This document shows, in pieces, positions 5,735-5,874 of a stretch of DNA of 5,874 nucleotides (position 1 is its first letter; each line of letters starts with the position of its first letter). The notes under the pieces were generated by a model. The model searched no databases. It saw nothing but the letters and a program-made list of their open reading frames with translations, and was not told where the DNA came from. Source of the stretch: Clostridia bacterium (GTDB lineage Bacteria > Bacillota_A > Clostridia > Oscillospirales > CAG-272). A program made the position numbers and the translations under genes. The stretch covers positions 1 through 5,874 of the forward strand of contig JAFQPF010000020.1 of the NCBI GenBank assembly GCA_017411885.1, read 5' to 3'.

Positions 5735-5762
5735 ATTATATCATAAAATAGTTTGAAATCAA
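5735..5762 (-). promoter_or_regulatory. Predicted sigma-A promoter of the serine hydrolase gene
   Basis: On the minus strand TTGATT (5757-5762), a 16-nt spacer and a consensus TATAAT (5735-5740) are preceded by TGA. Transcription should start near 5728, just before the GAGGTG ribosome binding site, giving the same very short leader as the hypothetical-HAD operon. Confidence 0.7.
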
Positions 5763-5828
5763 ATATATTTTTGCGTTTTCTTGAAATAATACGTCAACCT
5801 CGAAGTTCAATTCCGCTAAAGGAAAGCC

Positions 5829-5850
5829 AAAAAACACCGCAATCGCGGTG
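5829..5850 (-). terminator. Intrinsic terminator for a minus-strand gene beyond the right edge
   Basis: On the minus strand CACCGC-GATT-GCGGTG (5835-5850) forms a 6-bp GC-rich stem with a 4-nt loop, followed at once by six T (complement of 5829-5834). The plus strand has no T-run after the stem, so only minus-strand transcripts would stop here. It implies an upstream minus-strand gene ending right of the window. The rest of 5763-5874 shows no supported gene. Confidence 0.75.
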
Positions 5851-5874
5851 CAATAATGAAGATTTGCAAAGCAA

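Overview
The window looks like chromosomal DNA of an anaerobic Clostridia member, most likely of the Ruminococcaceae/Oscillospiraceae type. This is inferred from AT-rich intergenic spacers, strong GGAGG-type ribosome binding sites, extended -10 sigma-A promoters, short operons and the style of the encoded proteins. No rRNA, tRNA, CRISPR, phage or transposon feature is visible, so I cannot place it to genus.

Layout: (1) 1-2536, minus strand: a two-gene operon for a heterodimeric ABC exporter. The promoter-proximal half-transporter (797-2536) is complete. The distal one (804 to position 1) starts inside the last codons of the first and runs off the window before its ATPase domain. (2) 2537-2734: a 198-bp divergent promoter region. 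(3) 2735-3550, plus strand: a strongly codon-biased TIM-barrel sugar phosphate isomerase/epimerase with its own promoter and a near-ideal Shine-Dalgarno. (4) 3557-3600: a perfect bidirectional terminator shared by the converging isomerase and HAD genes. (5) 3604-4616, minus strand: a two-gene unit, an unrecognised 130-residue protein followed by a HAD-IA phosphatase, driven by a promoter at 4635-4663. (6) 4697-5710, minus strand: a stand-alone serine hydrolase of the class C beta-lactamase/PBP-like fold, with its own promoter at 5735-5762. (7) 5763-5874: non-coding as far as I can see, with a minus-strand intrinsic terminator for a gene beyond the right edge.

The genes do not form one obvious pathway. 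The ABC pair is a self-contained export machine with one predicted degenerate nucleotide site. The isomerase and the HAD phosphatase may both act on sugar phosphates, but they are separately promoted and convergent, so a shared pathway is only a guess. Base composition falls from the ABC operon (35 of 60 G+C at 1081-1140) through the isomerase (27 of 60 at 3121-3180) to the serine hydrolase (17 of 60 at 4741-4800). This suggests the right-hand part is weakly expressed or accessory DNA.

I found no convincing new biological system. The items most worth a second look are the unrecognised 130-residue protein paired with a HAD enzyme lacking the usual acid/base Asp, the serine hydrolase with YSC in place of YxN and no signal peptide, and the symmetrical sequence elements in the divergent promoter region.
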